A DNA stretch of 64,000 nucleotides from Acanthosoma haemorrhoidale (GCA_930367205.1 OV884009.1:78389189-78453188), one strand, 5' to 3'. Shown: positions 38,701 through 49,397, counted from the first letter of the stretch. The notes: a model not told the origin generated them from the sequence alone. Numbers and translations are program-made.

Positions 38701-40439
38701 ACATCACAAAAGATATGTTATTGTTGAACATTAAAAAAATAAAGTTCCCAACTAAATAAAACATATTCTAAGCAAACGCATTTAAAATAAATAAGCAATA
38801 AATTCAAAAAAAGACATAAAGCGACGTGTCTACGAAATCGGCATATTTTCCTGGCCGATTCACTTCTACGACTGCTACATTCTCCAGCTTCCATATGTTT
38901 TTTACCGCTTCTGAACGGTGAGATCACCTTTGAGCATTTTGGTTCCGAGTTATTTAGCGAGGGATGCATTTTCTGCAGGCACACTGCTATGGCAGCTCAA
39001 CGATTGCATGGAATATAGAGTTTGGGTATTTAAATCTCCCAGGGATGTTTAGCTTCTTAAAAAACTCAGATCAAAGCTGGCATTAAAAAAATTACTTCCA
39101 TATATATTTTCAATTTTGCCATTACTATATTTTTTTCTAATTTCTCATAATTATGCATATTTTTAGCAATAAAAATAATTAATTTAAATGAAAAATATGG
39201 AGGCAATAAAAGCTTACAAGTCCAGGCGCAAGTGTCTGTCTGATACAAAAATAGCTACCGGAAGCAAAGATGTGCAGTCTTGATGCCGGCATGATACTCA
39301 TTGAATAGAAAACAGGAAGCTAGGAAACTATAGGGGTAGCTTTAAGTTCAGGAGGTTACGTTAAGTTCATGGACTCACAAGAAAACAATGTCAATGTATA
39401 TATAGAATACACGCACCCTTGGGAAGGTTAATAACTTCTGAGAAAACTAAACTAGGAAGTTATTTACTTAAAATTTAACCAGCAATTAAACCATAATATA
39501 TGTTATTGCATTGGTGTTTTTAAGTTATGCTGAATTAGCGTTACCGTTTTATAAATAGTTTTTGGCATAGAGATGATGTTTCCCCTGACTAGAGTGGTAG
39601 GAACCCCCCCCCCCACCTACTGCTTCTCGCTCGAAAACACCTGCTAAATAACTATGTAATAGCATATGTTTTATTTAAATGTGTTTTTTTGACGCAGCTT
39701 GTCTTTGAATACCCAGTCAGAGGTTCACCTCCTCTGGGATCGTTGTTAGCGTCGTGTGGGATTGCGACCTGCTCACATCAAACATTGATGAGTCTCGTCG
39801 TAGCACTAATCGAATTTTTGATGACTGTGACATTTTCACAGACCTCCAATAATTCATCAGTTCTGGTTAAGGGACCATCACCACGGGGAAGATGATTTCC
39901 AGGAAGGAATTGTGGTCAGTGTAACGCTCCAAGATCGAGGTTTACATTAGCAGTATCAATGAGTGGTAACTATCAGATCTAATTATTATCAAAGGAACTG
40001 TCAAATCACTTTTAGTATCCCGATAATTCGTGATACCAAGTGACGGAGGGTTTATCAAGCATTACCGAGATTTTTGAAATAGTAGGATTACGAATTATTG
40101 AGTGTTAAACAAACTAATTCAAATTTGCGGGATTATCAGTTTTATTAAAATTCCATCTATGGACAATACAAAATACGGAACAACAAACTAAAATATCCAT
40201 GTACTTAGTTATTTTTATATTCTTTTTTTTTTTATAATAATGTTTATAATGTTCTTTTTTTACAACGGCCAAACCATCCGTCACAGGAAATTTTCAAGCC
40301 TAAAATCTCTGCAAAAAAATTGACCTTTTCCCTCATCATTACTCTCCCAACTGGTGTATTAAATTGTCGGCACTGTAAAACCTATGTGACAAGTGATCGT
40401 TTACATTCAAAGAAGTCACCGGTTTTTTACCGTTTAATT
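35738..40439. other. AT-rich interval, no gene supported
   Basis: About 4.7 kb with no identifiable gene. Minus-strand frames at 37076-37300 and 38718-38984 and the plus frame at 39689-39895 show no family I can name. A C run lies at 39606-39615. Around 40010-40140 there are words such as CCCGATAATTCGTGATAC that resemble pogo/Tigger terminal sequence, but without clear ends. Confidence 0.35.
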
Positions 40440-41076
40440 TTAGAGCATAAAGGTACTCCAGCACTATGGGGGAAATTAAAAAAGTCTAATATCAAGCGTA
40501 ACCAATCGTTTAAATCAAAAGTCCTGAGAACAGTAGTAAACGCCACTTATTACGTCAGCAACAAAATCCTTCATAACGATCTTAATAAACCTTACATTCT
40601 TGAACTCATCCCTTTCAAGATCATAAAATGCCATAGGAACCTATCCAACCACCCTAATTCCCTATCACAGTCATTACACTACACCACTCCTCCTAATAAT
40701 CCTCCTCGGAGACTAAAACGGCAGTGGCCTCGTGACCTGCTATAAATACGTGACAGTGGGAGTCCTGGCAATGGCCAGTTTCTCCAATCATGTCCTGAGC
40801 GTCTGTGACTCTCTCGCTCTTCGTCAGCCTCCACTGGCTCGTATCCGGTGACGTGGCTGACGGAGGAGCGTTTGGGACTTCCCAAAACTCTGCTTCCTCT
40901 TTCGCATACGAGGGAGGAGACAACCATAAGGATTTGGGAGGTCTCTGGGCTGTTTGCAAATACTGTATGAATGCGCCTGTGAATGAAAATTGTAAATATG
41001 GTATGAATTAGAACATTAATCACAATTACTTATTGCCTAATAAGGCGGATTGTAATTTTATCACAATAAAGAAGTA
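40440..41076 (+). mobile_element. Jockey-A copy 6: longest open ORF2 tail plus full 3' end
   Basis: The frame is open through the whole conserved tail and ends at the natural C-terminus: KKSNIKRNQSFKSKVLRTVV, NATYYVSNKILHNDLNKPYI, then NNPPRRLKRQWPRDLL-stop at 40743-40745. The first part of the 141-codon frame (40320 to about 40440) is unrelated sequence, so the element proper starts near 40440. The 3' UTR (40746-40960) and terminal block to AATAAAGAAGTATATA are complete. The Gag-only LTR element follows directly. The stop context makes this copy the reference for the family's C-terminus. Confidence 0.85.
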
Positions 41077-41080
41077 TATA
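41077..41080. repeat. Target-site duplication TATA, left
   Basis: TATA directly before the 5' LTR, matched by TATA at 44142-44145 after the 3' LTR. A 4-bp duplication is usual for Ty3/Gypsy elements. Because the right flank is itself (TA)n, the match is weaker evidence than it would be in complex sequence. Confidence 0.5.
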
Positions 41081-41710
41081 TTGTAACATTCATGATATTT
41101 GAGAATATCATGACCAGCCACCCTCCCACTTTGTCCAGCATCTGCCCTTATGCTCTTAGGAGTGGGGATGGGATGAAGGGCCAGTCTTAGGCAGTCTTAG
41201 CTAAGAGCCAGAGAGCAAAGCAGAGCAAGCTCCCGTTCCGTTGACGGTCATCAACACAAGCAGAGGAGAAGAAGAAGAAGAAGAAGAAGAAGAAGATTAC
41301 ACGGATATCATCGATTGGGTGATATAGATATTGTTTTTTTATTATGGATCCATTAAAAAGAGATTGAGCTCAATTATCATTTTTTTTATATAACTAATTA
41401 GTAGTAACTATCCTTGTTCAAAAGGAATTGAATATTTTTTTTATATAATTAATGTCAGCACTATTTATAATTATAATTATTTGTTATAACCATTTTACTT
41501 GTATATATTTCACAATTCCCAGTTTCTCAATTTATTAATAACTATAACATTAGCCTTGAGATCGGGCGATTCAATCGGGATAATTTCCTATGTCGAAGAC
41601 ATAAAAACAAGTTGAATTAAAGATCTCATGACGGACCTACCAAATTAGTTAAGGTCAATTGATCTATTAAATTAGAAAAATAGAATGGTAGAAAATGAGG
41701 TAGGTTTCAA
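41081..41710 (+). repeat. 5' LTR of the Gag-only retrotransposon (630 bp)
   Basis: Starts TTGTAACATTCATG and ends GGTAGGTTTCAA (inverted TTG/CAA ends). By eye it is identical to 43507-44141 apart from nine versus eleven GAA units (from 41268) and one T more in the run near 41380. Near the start is a perfect hairpin (41091-41112). The left third is GC-richer and contains the short tandem CAGTCTTAGGCAGTCTTAG; the right half is AT-rich. Near-identity of the LTRs implies a very recent insertion. Confidence 0.9.
41091..41112. other. Terminal hairpin in the 5' LTR
   Basis: CATGATATT, loop TGAG, AATATCATG: a perfect 9-bp inverted repeat ten bases inside the LTR. The same sequence is at 43517-43538 in the 3' LTR. 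Confidence 0.8.
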
Positions 41711-41729
41711 TGGGGGCCGCTCCGGGATT
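41711..41729 (+). other. Primer-binding site, tRNA-Pro-like
   Basis: TGGGGGCCGCTCCGGGATT begins immediately after the LTR. It matches 16 of 19 bases of the classical tRNA-Pro PBS (TGGGGGCTCGTCCGGGATT, recalled), with all three differences clustered in the middle. Position and sequence together support a PBS. Confidence 0.75.
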
Positions 41730-41857
41730 AACGTCAAAAATTCTAAGGAAACCAAAGGAATTGTGAGGTATTGCATGTTAGAATAATAACTAGAACTAAC
41801 CAATAACGAATTATATTTTCCTATAATTTTACATTTGTTACACAAACACAGACACAA

Positions 41858-42751
41858 ATGACGAACACAAACATGTTCTGGTCAGACTCAGGTACAGGGG
41901 TTGGGTCAAACCCAGCCTCTAAAGGAGACCCCCCAGCCCCCGACCCCGAACCCACGATAAATCATTCCAAGATGTTACAACTAATCCTTGCCCAGTTAAA
42001 CAGTCAATTTAACGCAATTAAAGAAAATAATAAAGAACAAAAAGAGTTGAGCGGGAAGTTTGATCAACTAAGGGAAGAAATAAAATCGGGAAGATCGGCT
42101 AAATTCGAACAAGGTTACACGGATGTAAACTATAAATTAGATAGACAATTACGAATTTGTGAGGAGAGAACACTCCAAGTAAATAATAATGTAAATTCAA
42201 AATTAAAAGAAGAAATGATTCTATTGAAAAATACGACAGATCATGAAAAAATAAATTTAACAAAGTCACAACTAGTTGATGCTGATTGTCAGACAGATCT
42301 TAGCTTATATTCAATTAAGGATAATGAAGAGAAAATGACTTCATTGGAGGATGAACAGAAGATTGCAGATAACAATGATGAGTGTACCTCACGTCAACAT
42401 GATCTAATAAAGCTTGACTATGAGAATAATATGAGTTTGTTGGAAAATAAATTTTCAGAGTTAGAAGATACAGCGAATATTAAGAAAGGAGAAGTGATTT
42501 CATTGAAAGATCAAATTACAGAGCATCAGCAGACAACCAGTGATAACGTGAAAAATTTAAAAATAATTCAAAATAAAGTTTTGGATATGAAGAAATTGGA
42601 ATCTCAAATTCCAACTCATCTTGATGAAATTCCTTTTTGCGTGTTTGATTTGAACAACATTAAAATTAATGAATGGAAGGCATTTAAAAATAATTACAGG
42701 GATGTTTTTTGTTCGATACAATATGACTTCAAAAAAAGAAAAAAATTATAG
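41858..42751 (+). CDS. gag: Gag-like coiled-coil protein of the LTR element (297 aa)
   Basis: Single intact ORF of the element, starting ATGACGAACACAAAC at 41858. Residues 1-35 are Gly/Pro/Ser-rich. Residues 38-75 (LQLILAQLNSQFNAIKENNK, then KELSGKFDQLREEIKS) resemble the amphipathic N-terminus of insect Ty3/Gypsy Gag proteins. Residues about 75-245 are highly charged and heptad-like, so a long coiled coil is expected. The end (DEIPFCVFDLNNIKINEWKA, then a basic KKRKKL tail) may be the start of the capsid-like domain, cut short. No CCHC zinc knuckle, protease D-T/S-G or RT motif is present. Gag would multimerise and package RNA in the cytoplasm. It lies 128 bp after the PBS and is transcribed from the 5' LTR. 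The absence of any stop over 297 codons suggests youth or selection. Gag identity is inferred from position and the N-terminus. Confidence 0.7.
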   Translation: MTNTNMFWSDSGTGVGSNPASKGDPPAPDPEPTINHSKMLQLILAQLNSQFNAIKENNKEQKELSGKFDQLREEIKSGRSAKFEQGYTDVNYKLDRQLRICEERTLQVNNNVNSKLKEEMILLKNTTDHEKINLTKSQLVDADCQTDLSLYSIKDNEEKMTSLEDEQKIADNNDECTSRQHDLIKLDYENNMSLLENKFSELEDTANIKKGEVISLKDQITEHQQTTSDNVKNLKIIQNKVLDMKKLESQIPTHLDEIPFCVFDLNNIKINEWKAFKNNYRDVFCSIQYDFKKRKKL

Positions 42752-43494
42752 TTTTCTTTTATTATTTTCATTATTAAATGAAAATAATACTGATCGGATG
42801 ACACATAAACTTTAGAAGTTTATACAAACAAAAACAAAACTATTATTAGAAGTATTGACCCTAGTAAAGTCTATGGAATTATCAGCAAGTGAAGCTTTTG
42901 CTTTCATTATCACTTAATCTATAAAACAGATCGTAAATATTCTTTGAATGCTTAAGTCCATTATAATTAATTTTATAGCAAGGAAATAAAATGAGCTTAT
43001 ACAATTTTATACACGACAACGACCTCCCTATCTTTTCGTAACATTTATAATTTTTTTATAAACACTATCTTTTCACTCAGGTAAAATATTCAAATCACAC
43101 ACACACACACTCAACAATTTTTCTCTATTGTTACTAATTACCAGTAGAATTGTCTAGTATTTTAATTAAAAACCAATATGTATTACTAATCACACTCAAC
43201 CGTCTTTTCAACAAATGTTTTCCAAATCGCGTTATGATCCATAAAACAATGTACCTTCGAACTAATCCATACTAATTAGCATAATAATTTAGTTAAGTAA
43301 AAAATTAAAACAACTTGTACGCTTTTCAAGCAATTTAAAACCTTGCAAAATTTGAACTATTATTACTATAAACTTTGTAAAATTCAACACCCGTTATAAA
43401 CAACCAATTCAACAAACCGAACGCAGCAACATAATATTGTGGATCCACTTAAAAAAAAAAAAAAAAAATTTTCATAAATTTTTTTTTTATTTAT
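42752..43494. other. Non-coding part of the Gag-only element
   Basis: AT-rich, with a short CA repeat (about 43096-43111) and an 18-bp A run (43451-43468) before a T run. No frame carries pol motifs. This stretch stands where pol would be in an autonomous relative. Confidence 0.7.
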
Positions 43495-43506
43495 AAGGGA
43501 AGGCAA
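43495..43506 (+). other. Polypurine tract candidate
   Basis: AAGGGAAGGCAA directly before the 3' LTR, the usual place and composition for the plus-strand primer of reverse transcription; one C interrupts it. Confidence 0.6.
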
Positions 43507-44141
43507 TTGTAACATTCATGATATTTGAGAATATCATGACCAGCCACCCTCCCACTTTGTCCAGCATCTGCCCTTATGCTCTTAGGAGTGGGGATGGGAT
43601 GAAGGGCCAGTCTTAGGCAGTCTTAGCTAAGAGCCAGAGAGCAAAGCAGAGCAAGCTCCCGTTCCGTTGACGGTCATCAACACAAGCAGAGGAGAAGAAG
43701 AAGAAGAAGAAGAAGAAGAAGAAGAAGATTACACGGATATCATCGATTGGGTGATATAGATATTGTTTTTTTATTATGGATCCATTAAAAAGAGATTGAG
43801 CTCAATTATCATTTTTTTATATAACTAATTAGTAGTAACTATCCTTGTTCAAAAGGAATTGAATATTTTTTTTATATAATTAATGTCAGCACTATTTATA
43901 ATTATAATTATTTGTTATAACCATTTTACTTGTATATATTTCACAATTCCCAGTTTCTCAATTTATTAATAACTATAACATTAGCCTTGAGATCGGGCGA
44001 TTCAATCGGGATAATTTCCTATGTCGAAGACATAAAAACAAGTTGAATTAAAGATCTCATGACGGACCTACCAAATTAGTTAAGGTCAATTGATCTATTA
44101 AATTAGAAAAATAGAATGGTAGAAAATGAGGTAGGTTTCAA
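43507..44141 (+). repeat. 3' LTR of the Gag-only retrotransposon (635 bp)
   Basis: Copy of the 5' LTR; length differs by plus two GAA units and minus one T, which accounts exactly for the 5-bp difference. It ends GGTAGGTTTCAA and is followed by TATATATATA. Confidence 0.9.
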
Positions 44142-44550
44142 TATATATATAAAAGTACTCCAGCGACCCCGTTAAAATCTGGCGTAGATGGAGGAATATT
44201 AAAGCGTTTCGCAACATTGATTGTTTTTCTCACCATCGGCAACGGCTTTTCTTCACAAATGTACAGAGACTTATGGGTACGCTTTGAACTCATGGTGAAA
44301 CCTCACTGAACTGAAGTAAATATAAAGGATTTCCAATTGAATGTAAACAGACTTGATTAAGAGAATTAAGAGAAAGGAGTTTTTTTTTTCGAATAAACGG
44401 GATTTACGTGGTCTTGAGTACGATAATAATTAAGAATTACCGAGGGGGCCGAAATGCATTGCGTTTTTGTTACAAATAACCCTGATTTTTCCAAGGGACT
44501 GGCAGTTTATTACGAATAAGCGGGAATAACGAATTACCGAGATTGTACTG
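44142..44550 (-). pseudogene. pogo/Tigger-type transposase N-terminus and 5' end
   Basis: On the minus strand a start at 44293 gives MSSKRTHKSLYICEEK, followed by NVAKRFNIPPST. This matches the psq-type DNA-binding start of Tigger/CENP-B-like transposases (SSKR-H-SL-(I)-EK, A--F-IP-ST). About 50 codons survive up to the LTR/TA boundary at 44142. Upstream on the minus strand a terminus-like sequence, CAGTACAATCTCGGTAATTC, ends at 44550, plausible as the 5' inverted repeat (CAGT...TCTCGGTAATTCG is usual in the family). The rest is missing, perhaps removed before or during the rearrangement that brought in the LTR element. The family also moves by cut-and-paste at TA. Confidence 0.6.
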
Positions 44551-45681
44551 CATTTCAATTGTATCAAGTCTATAATTTAAAAGAAGATCTAACTATTAAA
44601 TCAGCTTACATTATAGAAGTAGAATTGAAATCAAAGTGCTGCGTCTCAAAATGCAGTTCGTACCATTTCACACTTTATTCCGAAAACAAGTCCTTTAATA
44701 ACTGTAAATTAGAATAAAAAGTAAAACAGCTATATATTATTGTTAAAAAGCGTGGAAGAATACCAAAAACGAAAAATTAGAACACGTGGATACCATTTCT
44801 ATTGGCTATTTCATGTTGCGAACCGTATTGAAGTTTATATGTGTCACATTCTATTTTTTAATGTCAATTTACTGTAAACATAACGTTAATAACGTACACA
44901 TTTTTTCTATTGTTGATATATTAAGAAAACATATCATAATACAATTATAAGGACATCAAATTATGAATCGACACAGGGGAACATATCTCATGGGAAAGCA
45001 TACATATTGAAAATAAAAAGGGGCCAATACTTTTTTGTTTCATTTTTCCATCATGGCATCTAAAGTGAAAATTAACCGGTGGATTTCGTGATGTTTCACA
45101 ACATAGCGTCAGACAGACAGACGAAGGTGGTTCCTCATTTTTCTTTAGACTTGGATGAAATTGAAAGCAGAGTCATAAGGTATCATGACTCATAAACGAA
45201 ACTGGCTACCTTATAGGATTAGGTAAATAAGCTCTTCAAATATTTATCAACAAATAACATGGGCTTATTTACGCTATTTTATGGTAAAACTTGAAGGGCC
45301 ACTTATTTTGTAGGCTCTTATTAATTTCTCTTGATTGAATTTGAAAAGATCTTACCAATTTATCTAGATTGAATTTAAAATGCTCTGATTTCAAGCAGGT
45401 ATGTGCTCAATGCCGATCGCTGTAGTAAATGTGATTCAACAGGTCTGAAATTTTAATAGTGTAATCTAAACTCCAAATATGATGGTTATATGTTGATGAA
45501 AGTATTGCAACGGAAATAATGAAATTAGATTACTAATAAAAAAAATCGGTCGCGTTTCACCAAATTTTAAAATTTCTATATTCCAGCAGAAATAATTTAA
45601 GATTCCGAGTTCTGTTTTTTGTTGTTGCATATCAACTACAAGGGTCATTAACACAGGCATATGTATATACGAGCATATAGA

Positions 45682-45682
<1 letters not shown>
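44551..45682. other. AT-rich interval, no gene seen
   Basis: No supported feature. The minus frame at 45466-45660 is unassigned. Confidence 0.4.
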
Positions 45683-45714
<32 letters not shown>

Positions 45715-45992
45715 ACAATTATTGAAGGTGGGGTGAATAAACTGAAATCAGTTTCTCTGTAAACAAAGTAAGCAATTTTATTCACTATATATTATAAAAA
45801 TTATTCATATTGATTTATACAATTTTACCTGTAAACAAAGAAACGACAATTATAGTTTATAACCATCACTTCTCTATTCAAAACTTTTGTTACTTAATAT
45901 AACCTTCTCTAACTACAGCTCCATCTGGCGGAGGCCAGTAAGAAGCAGCGCGCCAAATTCAAATATTCAAATTAAAGAGAGAATACTTTATT

Positions 45993-46035
<43 letters not shown>

Positions 46036-46298
46036 TAATATTATTGTTATACTATACTAAGTATGTATACATATACTAAGAATTCTGATTTTTCCCTATG
46101 AATAAGGACTCATCATAGAAGATCGATATTTAAAATCTGATATTTTTGTGACCAAGATGGCTTAACAAATAAAGTAAAAGCACTTTTGGTTTTTAAAAAA
46201 ATCTTTTTTAAATCTAAAAATATTTAAATTTTTAAAATAAAAATTCACGCCGAGTCCTGGGAGTTCTCTTGTCTACTTTATATGTCATTATCTTCGTG

Positions 46299-46339
<41 letters not shown>
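45683..46339. repeat. Cluster of three (TA)n microsatellites
   Basis: (TA)n tracts at 45683-45712, 45996-46032 and 46303-46339, separated by segments of about 280 and 270 bp. The first segment holds two copies of CTGTAAACAAAG and a GC-richer patch CATCTGGCGGAGGCCAG. The segments could be insertions into TA DNA, but neither has definable termini. Confidence 0.8.
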
Positions 46340-46341
<2 letters not shown>

Positions 46342-49153
46342 CATGAATAATTACCATTTGGTTCCTAATTTACGTAAGGAAATTTTATCGATAAAAATAA
46401 AAAAAATCTTTGAATTAATTTTAATTTTTAAAAAATACCTGGATTACTGACCCATTGTTTAATTGGTGATATTTTATCACCTTTGAGCAGAAGTTGAAGA
46501 TATTCCCGAAAAATATATAATGAGAGAAGGTCAGCAACATACTGACAGCCGTTATTTCATCACAAGACATGAAGACATAATTTCGATGTTAATTCATTCG
46601 GTTAATCAAAAGACTACTGCTTCGTTTTCCATCCGAAAATTGATGGAGAGACTAGATTAAACTTATCAAAAAGAAACAGATGAGGAACACTACAGAAAAA
46701 AGTTATTACCGTTTCCAAATTTGAGTTTGTTTAAGCCCAATTTCGGAATCTACACAAAGCGGATTTTTATCTCAAATTAATTGTTTTCTGTTCTTAAATT
46801 CCATCTTTTTTGGTCTGTTCTATGTCGAACAAGAATAAAGCATGTTATGAAATGTTGCCAATCGACCCGATAACCTCTTATGACAAAAAAATCCACCAGA
46901 TGTTTCGTGGTCAAAAGAAAACGGAGTTTTGCATATTAGTTCGTATTAGCGCCCCTTAATTTTAATTAGTCCTAAGTGAGTTGTACCCTTGGCATAGTTC
47001 CTTCATTGTATTTGCAATGACACTCATCTTCATCAATGTCCCGTGTAAATACTTGCTAATTTGTTAGTTATGTCGACGAAATTAGGCTTTTTTTTGCAAT
47101 CAACATTTAAATATGTGTACAGATTCAAAGAAGCGTGCATCTAAGAAAAATTGTAAATAATGTAAAAGTTTAATCCTCAAAAAATGTTGAATAATGGACA
47201 ATTTATATGAGCAAGGGCTGTGCTCTTGTGGGCCAGAAACATTGATAGAAACTAAACCTAAGAAATATTCCTGCTTTCCATTTCTTCCTGGCTGGGTATC
47301 ACCTGTTTCATACCTTTGGGGTGTCATCTTTCTTCAATGTTATGCATTTGTTCTTTTGGCACACCCTTAAGGTATATTAATGGTTATATCGTAGAGGAGG
47401 CACCCTTGACTGGTTATTATATATTAATTTTCAATGTTGCGAATATTTACTTTAATTGGGGGAATTTCCCCGAAAAGTTTGATAATTTGCAGAAACGTCT
47501 TAAGAAGCCCATAAGCTAGCACAGGAATCTTTCGGCTATCATAATCGTTACGGTATCTTTGTTGTAGCAAGGACCATTTTACTCATTATTATCAGGTTGT
47601 TCCTAATTAAGGCACGTTCCCTTGCAGATGTTCAGCAGAGCATCCTTCTCATACGCATTTCTACTCCACTCTGTCCATCTTGCCATTTTGAGGCTTCCCC
47701 ATTGTACCGCACAACAATCTCCATTTCTGCCTTCTCACAGTGTTGTAGAATGGTTCTTGGCTGGTGCATATCAAGAGTTCCTCGCTGCGCTGAGAGGTTT
47801 AATAATTGATACAAAGCAGAGTAAACACAATTTGTAAACGAACTTTTTTTTTATTAAGTACGTGTTGAGACTTCCAGTGTAAGATGGGCGCAAGGAAAAA
47901 AATGATAGCCTATTAGCCGCTATATATAATGTTATGTTATAATATCATTTCATCCTTATGACAGTGTTTAAATACCGTAAATTAACTTTTTACTCTATGG
48001 AACTTAATTAATTACTCGGGTATTCTGCCTATCCCCCCAGAGTTTCTTAAATGTTTATATACTTTCATATTCGGTTATCAATCTTACTAGGATCTCAATA
48101 AATATCAAGCATATATAAAAAGTAATTATAATCTATGTACAGCCTATGTATCATGTACTGTTGTATTTAATGACTTCCAGGCACAAATTACGAATTAATA
48201 CTTAGTGGGTGCTAGCTTTGTAACTAAGAGGCCCCAAGTGGAGAGCGTTCCTTTTAATTCTCTTATAATTTACTAATAACATCGAAATTGTGTGAGTTTC
48301 GCATAGTTCTTAAGTTTCTCAGTGCATACTAGCAGAAACAGTTCTGCTGTAACACGTTTCCCTGTTCCAGCAACCCAACGAACGCTTATTCAGAAATATG
48401 CAAATAAATGCAGGTATTTTTATTTTGGAATGAATCGAGTTCAATAGTAATAATTAAGATTAAATTGGCGAAATGCGTAGTATGCTGGAATACACGTGTC
48501 TAAGCGGCATGAACAACTGGGATGAGAGCGAACAGACAGACATTGAACCAAATATGACAGAATTACATTATTTTGTTGATGAAAGATAACAAAGGGAATT
48601 GTCGTTACATTTTGATGAGCGTCCGTATCATAAGTGAGCTATAACCTCGTCTACTCAATTTAGATCCGATCGACCCAGGAGGATGTTTGCTTAGGTAGAA
48701 TTGGTAATATAGTTGCAGCTACGCTGTTCGTCCAACATTTGTCTCAAACATCCGGCAGAGGTACTGTTCAATTAATACCTGGTCACACTATTTACCGAAC
48801 CTAGGATCCAACATTTGAGGTGAACGTTTGCCACAAACATTCATCAGTGGGCTGAAACTACCGTAATCACGACTATTGAGGTCCTAAGCAAATTTTGTTT
48901 TGAAGCACCCTTTGGATATATTCGATGGGCTCAAATTAATCCTTAGCGTGTGACAGCTTTGTAATTAATAGCACATAGAGTGACACAAAGCTTTGTGTAA
49001 TTGGAACCTAATGTCCAAAGTAGGGGCACTAAATAAATAAAAAGTTACTTATTCATGTTTATTTATGAAAAATAAAATATGGTGCATTGATGGAAGCAAC
49101 TTTCGTCAAAAGTTAAGGTTTTTTATGCAAGAATACAGTTTTGAAGTGCTACG
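46340..49153. other. AT-rich interval with an unassigned GC-richer patch (47.6-47.8 kb)
   Basis: No gene identified. At 47590-47840 three overlapping frames are open (two plus, one minus). Composition suggests an old element fragment, but I cannot name it. At 48730-48850 two words, CAACATTTGTCTCAAACAT and CGTTTGCCACAAACATTC, resemble each other and may be the arms of a decayed MITE. Confidence 0.3.
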
Positions 49154-49321
49154 ATGATGTTCGTAGATCAATTCTACAGTTGTGTCAAGATTGAGCTAGA
49201 AAATGTGGATCTGACACAACTGCATAAACGATCTGTCCTCATGTTTCATTTAGTGGAAATGGCAAACATTGACTTGAGTAGAGTCTTGACAAAACTACAA
49301 AAGTACCAAATTCATTGCTAA
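49154..49321 (+). other. Short unassigned open frame (55 aa)
   Basis: An ATG-to-stop frame whose product includes HKRSVLMFHLVEMANIDLSR and VLTKLQKYQIHC. The amphipathic, non-low-complexity composition stands out from its AT-rich surroundings and ends about 75 bp before Jockey-A copy 7. It could be a fragment of a coding exon or of a captured transcript. I do not recognise a family and no splice signals were tested. Confidence 0.2.
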
Positions 49322-49397
49322 GAGAGACAAGATTGTTGGGATTCAGACCATTTGAAATGCAGTTTAAACGAAGATTCTTTTTTCCACACATTTGGAG

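Larger units (their letters stand above)
41081..44141 (+). mobile_element. Non-autonomous Gag-only LTR retrotransposon (TR-GAG-like)
   Basis: A complete 3.06-kb unit: 5' LTR, tRNA-Pro-like PBS, one ORF, about 740 bp of AT-rich non-coding DNA, a short polypurine tract and 3' LTR, flanked by TATA. There is no room for protease, RT, RNase H or integrase, and none is readable in any frame between 41711 and 43506. Mobilisation would need enzymes from another element. Layouts with terminal repeats and only a gag gene are known as TR-GAG elements, described mainly in plants as far as I recall. A partial older LTR at 15.5 kb shows that the family has multiplied. The insertion lies at the immediate 3' end of Jockey-A copy 6. 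Confidence 0.85.

Noticed and set aside
39689..40150. Possible second pogo/Tigger remnant (acidic minus-strand tail, terminus-like words near 40.02-40.14 kb)
   Set aside because: The putative coding and terminal parts are not in a consistent order, and no inverted repeat pair could be defined.
40679..41023. Overlapping open frames on the minus strand (and 40805-41011 plus)
   Set aside because: They are shadows of the Jockey-A 3' UTR, which is open in several frames in many copies; the same happens at 5819-6114 and 58009-58420.
45920..45950. CTCF-like word (inverse of CATCTGGCGGAGGCC)
   Set aside because: A near match to a vertebrate-type consensus is expected by chance in 64 kb; there is no second line of evidence.
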